Program-made: the position numbers and the translations under genes
Assembly: GCA_048270425.1 (NCBI GenBank)
Contig: JBLWSY010000011.1
Coordinates: 1 to 64,000 of the forward strand
DNA: 64,000 nt
Source: Oceanospirillum sp048270425
GTDB taxonomy: Bacteria; Pseudomonadota; Gammaproteobacteria; Pseudomonadales; Halomonadaceae
Direction of reading: 5' to 3'
In this document: positions 63,942-64,000 of the stretch, one piece after another
Position numbering within the stretch: position 1 is the stretch's first letter
Layout: every line of letters starts with the position of its first letter
Notes under the pieces: generated by a model
Seen by the model: only the letters and a program-made list of their open reading frames with translations
Database searches by the model: none
What the model was told of the DNA's origin: nothing

Positions 63942-64000
63942 ATGCCAAAAACGATATTCACCACGCCTGTAATCCGCCATATCTTCTACTGGTTCTCAGT
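63942..64000 (+). CDS. Start of a rightward gene cut by the window edge
   Basis: ATG at 63942 opens a frame to the window end reading MPKTIFTTPVIRHIFYWFS. A short start like this is common in 1-acylglycerol-3-phosphate acyltransferases of marine gammaproteobacteria, but 19 residues are too few for more than a guess. Confidence 0.4.
   Translation, partial: MPKTIFTTPVIRHIFYWFS

Noticed and set aside
1..64000. CRISPR arrays, insertion sequences, tRNA and rRNA genes
   Set aside because: No evenly spaced repeats, transposase-like proteins, or tRNA/rRNA-like sequences were seen.

Overview
The window looks like chromosomal DNA of a free-living, probably marine gammaproteobacterium of the Oceanospirillaceae/Alteromonadales type. 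This is an inference from gene content (a PQQ operon with pqqH/pqqF-type peptidases and a NahK/ErcS-type kinase beside a FIST gene, a YdiJ-type dehydrogenase, many solute-binding and GGDEF proteins), moderate GC and strong Shine-Dalgarno use. No rRNA, tRNA, insertion sequence, prophage or CRISPR array was seen.

Region 1 (1-1.0 kb): the first codons of a leftward gene run off the left edge, followed by a stand-alone HisA of the eukaryotic/HIS6 type. Region 2 (1.0-20.9 kb) is a leftward, very tightly packed run of 16 genes ending at a strong terminator near 1030. It encodes a type VI secretion system (tssB, tssC, hcp, tssJ, tssK, tssL, tssM, a TssB-TssC-like fused sheath paralogue, a second Hcp-like protein, tssE, tssF, tssG). 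It continues without a break into four solute-sensing/transport genes: a membrane-tethered TAXI receptor, a membrane sensor-like protein, an MFS transporter carrying a sensor-HAMP head, and an orphan ABC-type binding protein. No ClpV/TssH, TssA, Fha or PpkA gene is in the window.

Region 3 (21.2-29.0 kb) is the divergent rightward T6SS tip and cargo-adaptor module: a long VgrG, a DUF2169 protein, two pentapeptide-repeat proteins, a PAAR-like DUF4150 protein and a DUF3540 protein. No recognisable toxin or immunity gene is attached. Region 4 (29.1-33.4 kb) has a SulP-STAS-cNMP-binding transporter divergent from a membrane class III adenylyl cyclase, an apparent cAMP source-sensor pair, then a MarR regulator.

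Region 5 (33.6-47.2 kb) holds a small acidic protein, a periplasmic binding protein, glpD, an ~835-bp non-coding gap with DnaA-box-like motifs and a direct repeat, a ydiJ-type FAD/Fe-S dehydrogenase, two tandem paralogous binding proteins co-transcribed with a GGDEF protein, a transglutaminase-like protein, and a large NMT1-SBP3-GGDEF receptor. Region 6 (47.3-59.4 kb) is PQQ biosynthesis and its likely signalling: NahK/ErcS-like hybrid kinase and FIST sensor facing pqqA, pqqB, pqqC, pqqD, pqqE, a pqqH-type S9 peptidase and a pqqF-type M16 protease. Region 7 (59.6-64 kb) has a FecR-domain/outer-membrane beta-barrel fusion, a small Cys-containing exported protein, a type II NADH dehydrogenase and the start of a rightward gene at the edge.

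The most unusual part is regions 2-3: a T6SS with a fused sheath paralogue, duplicated Hcp and a TssM without a Walker A motif, in one transcription unit with a set of periplasmic ligand-sensing membrane proteins.
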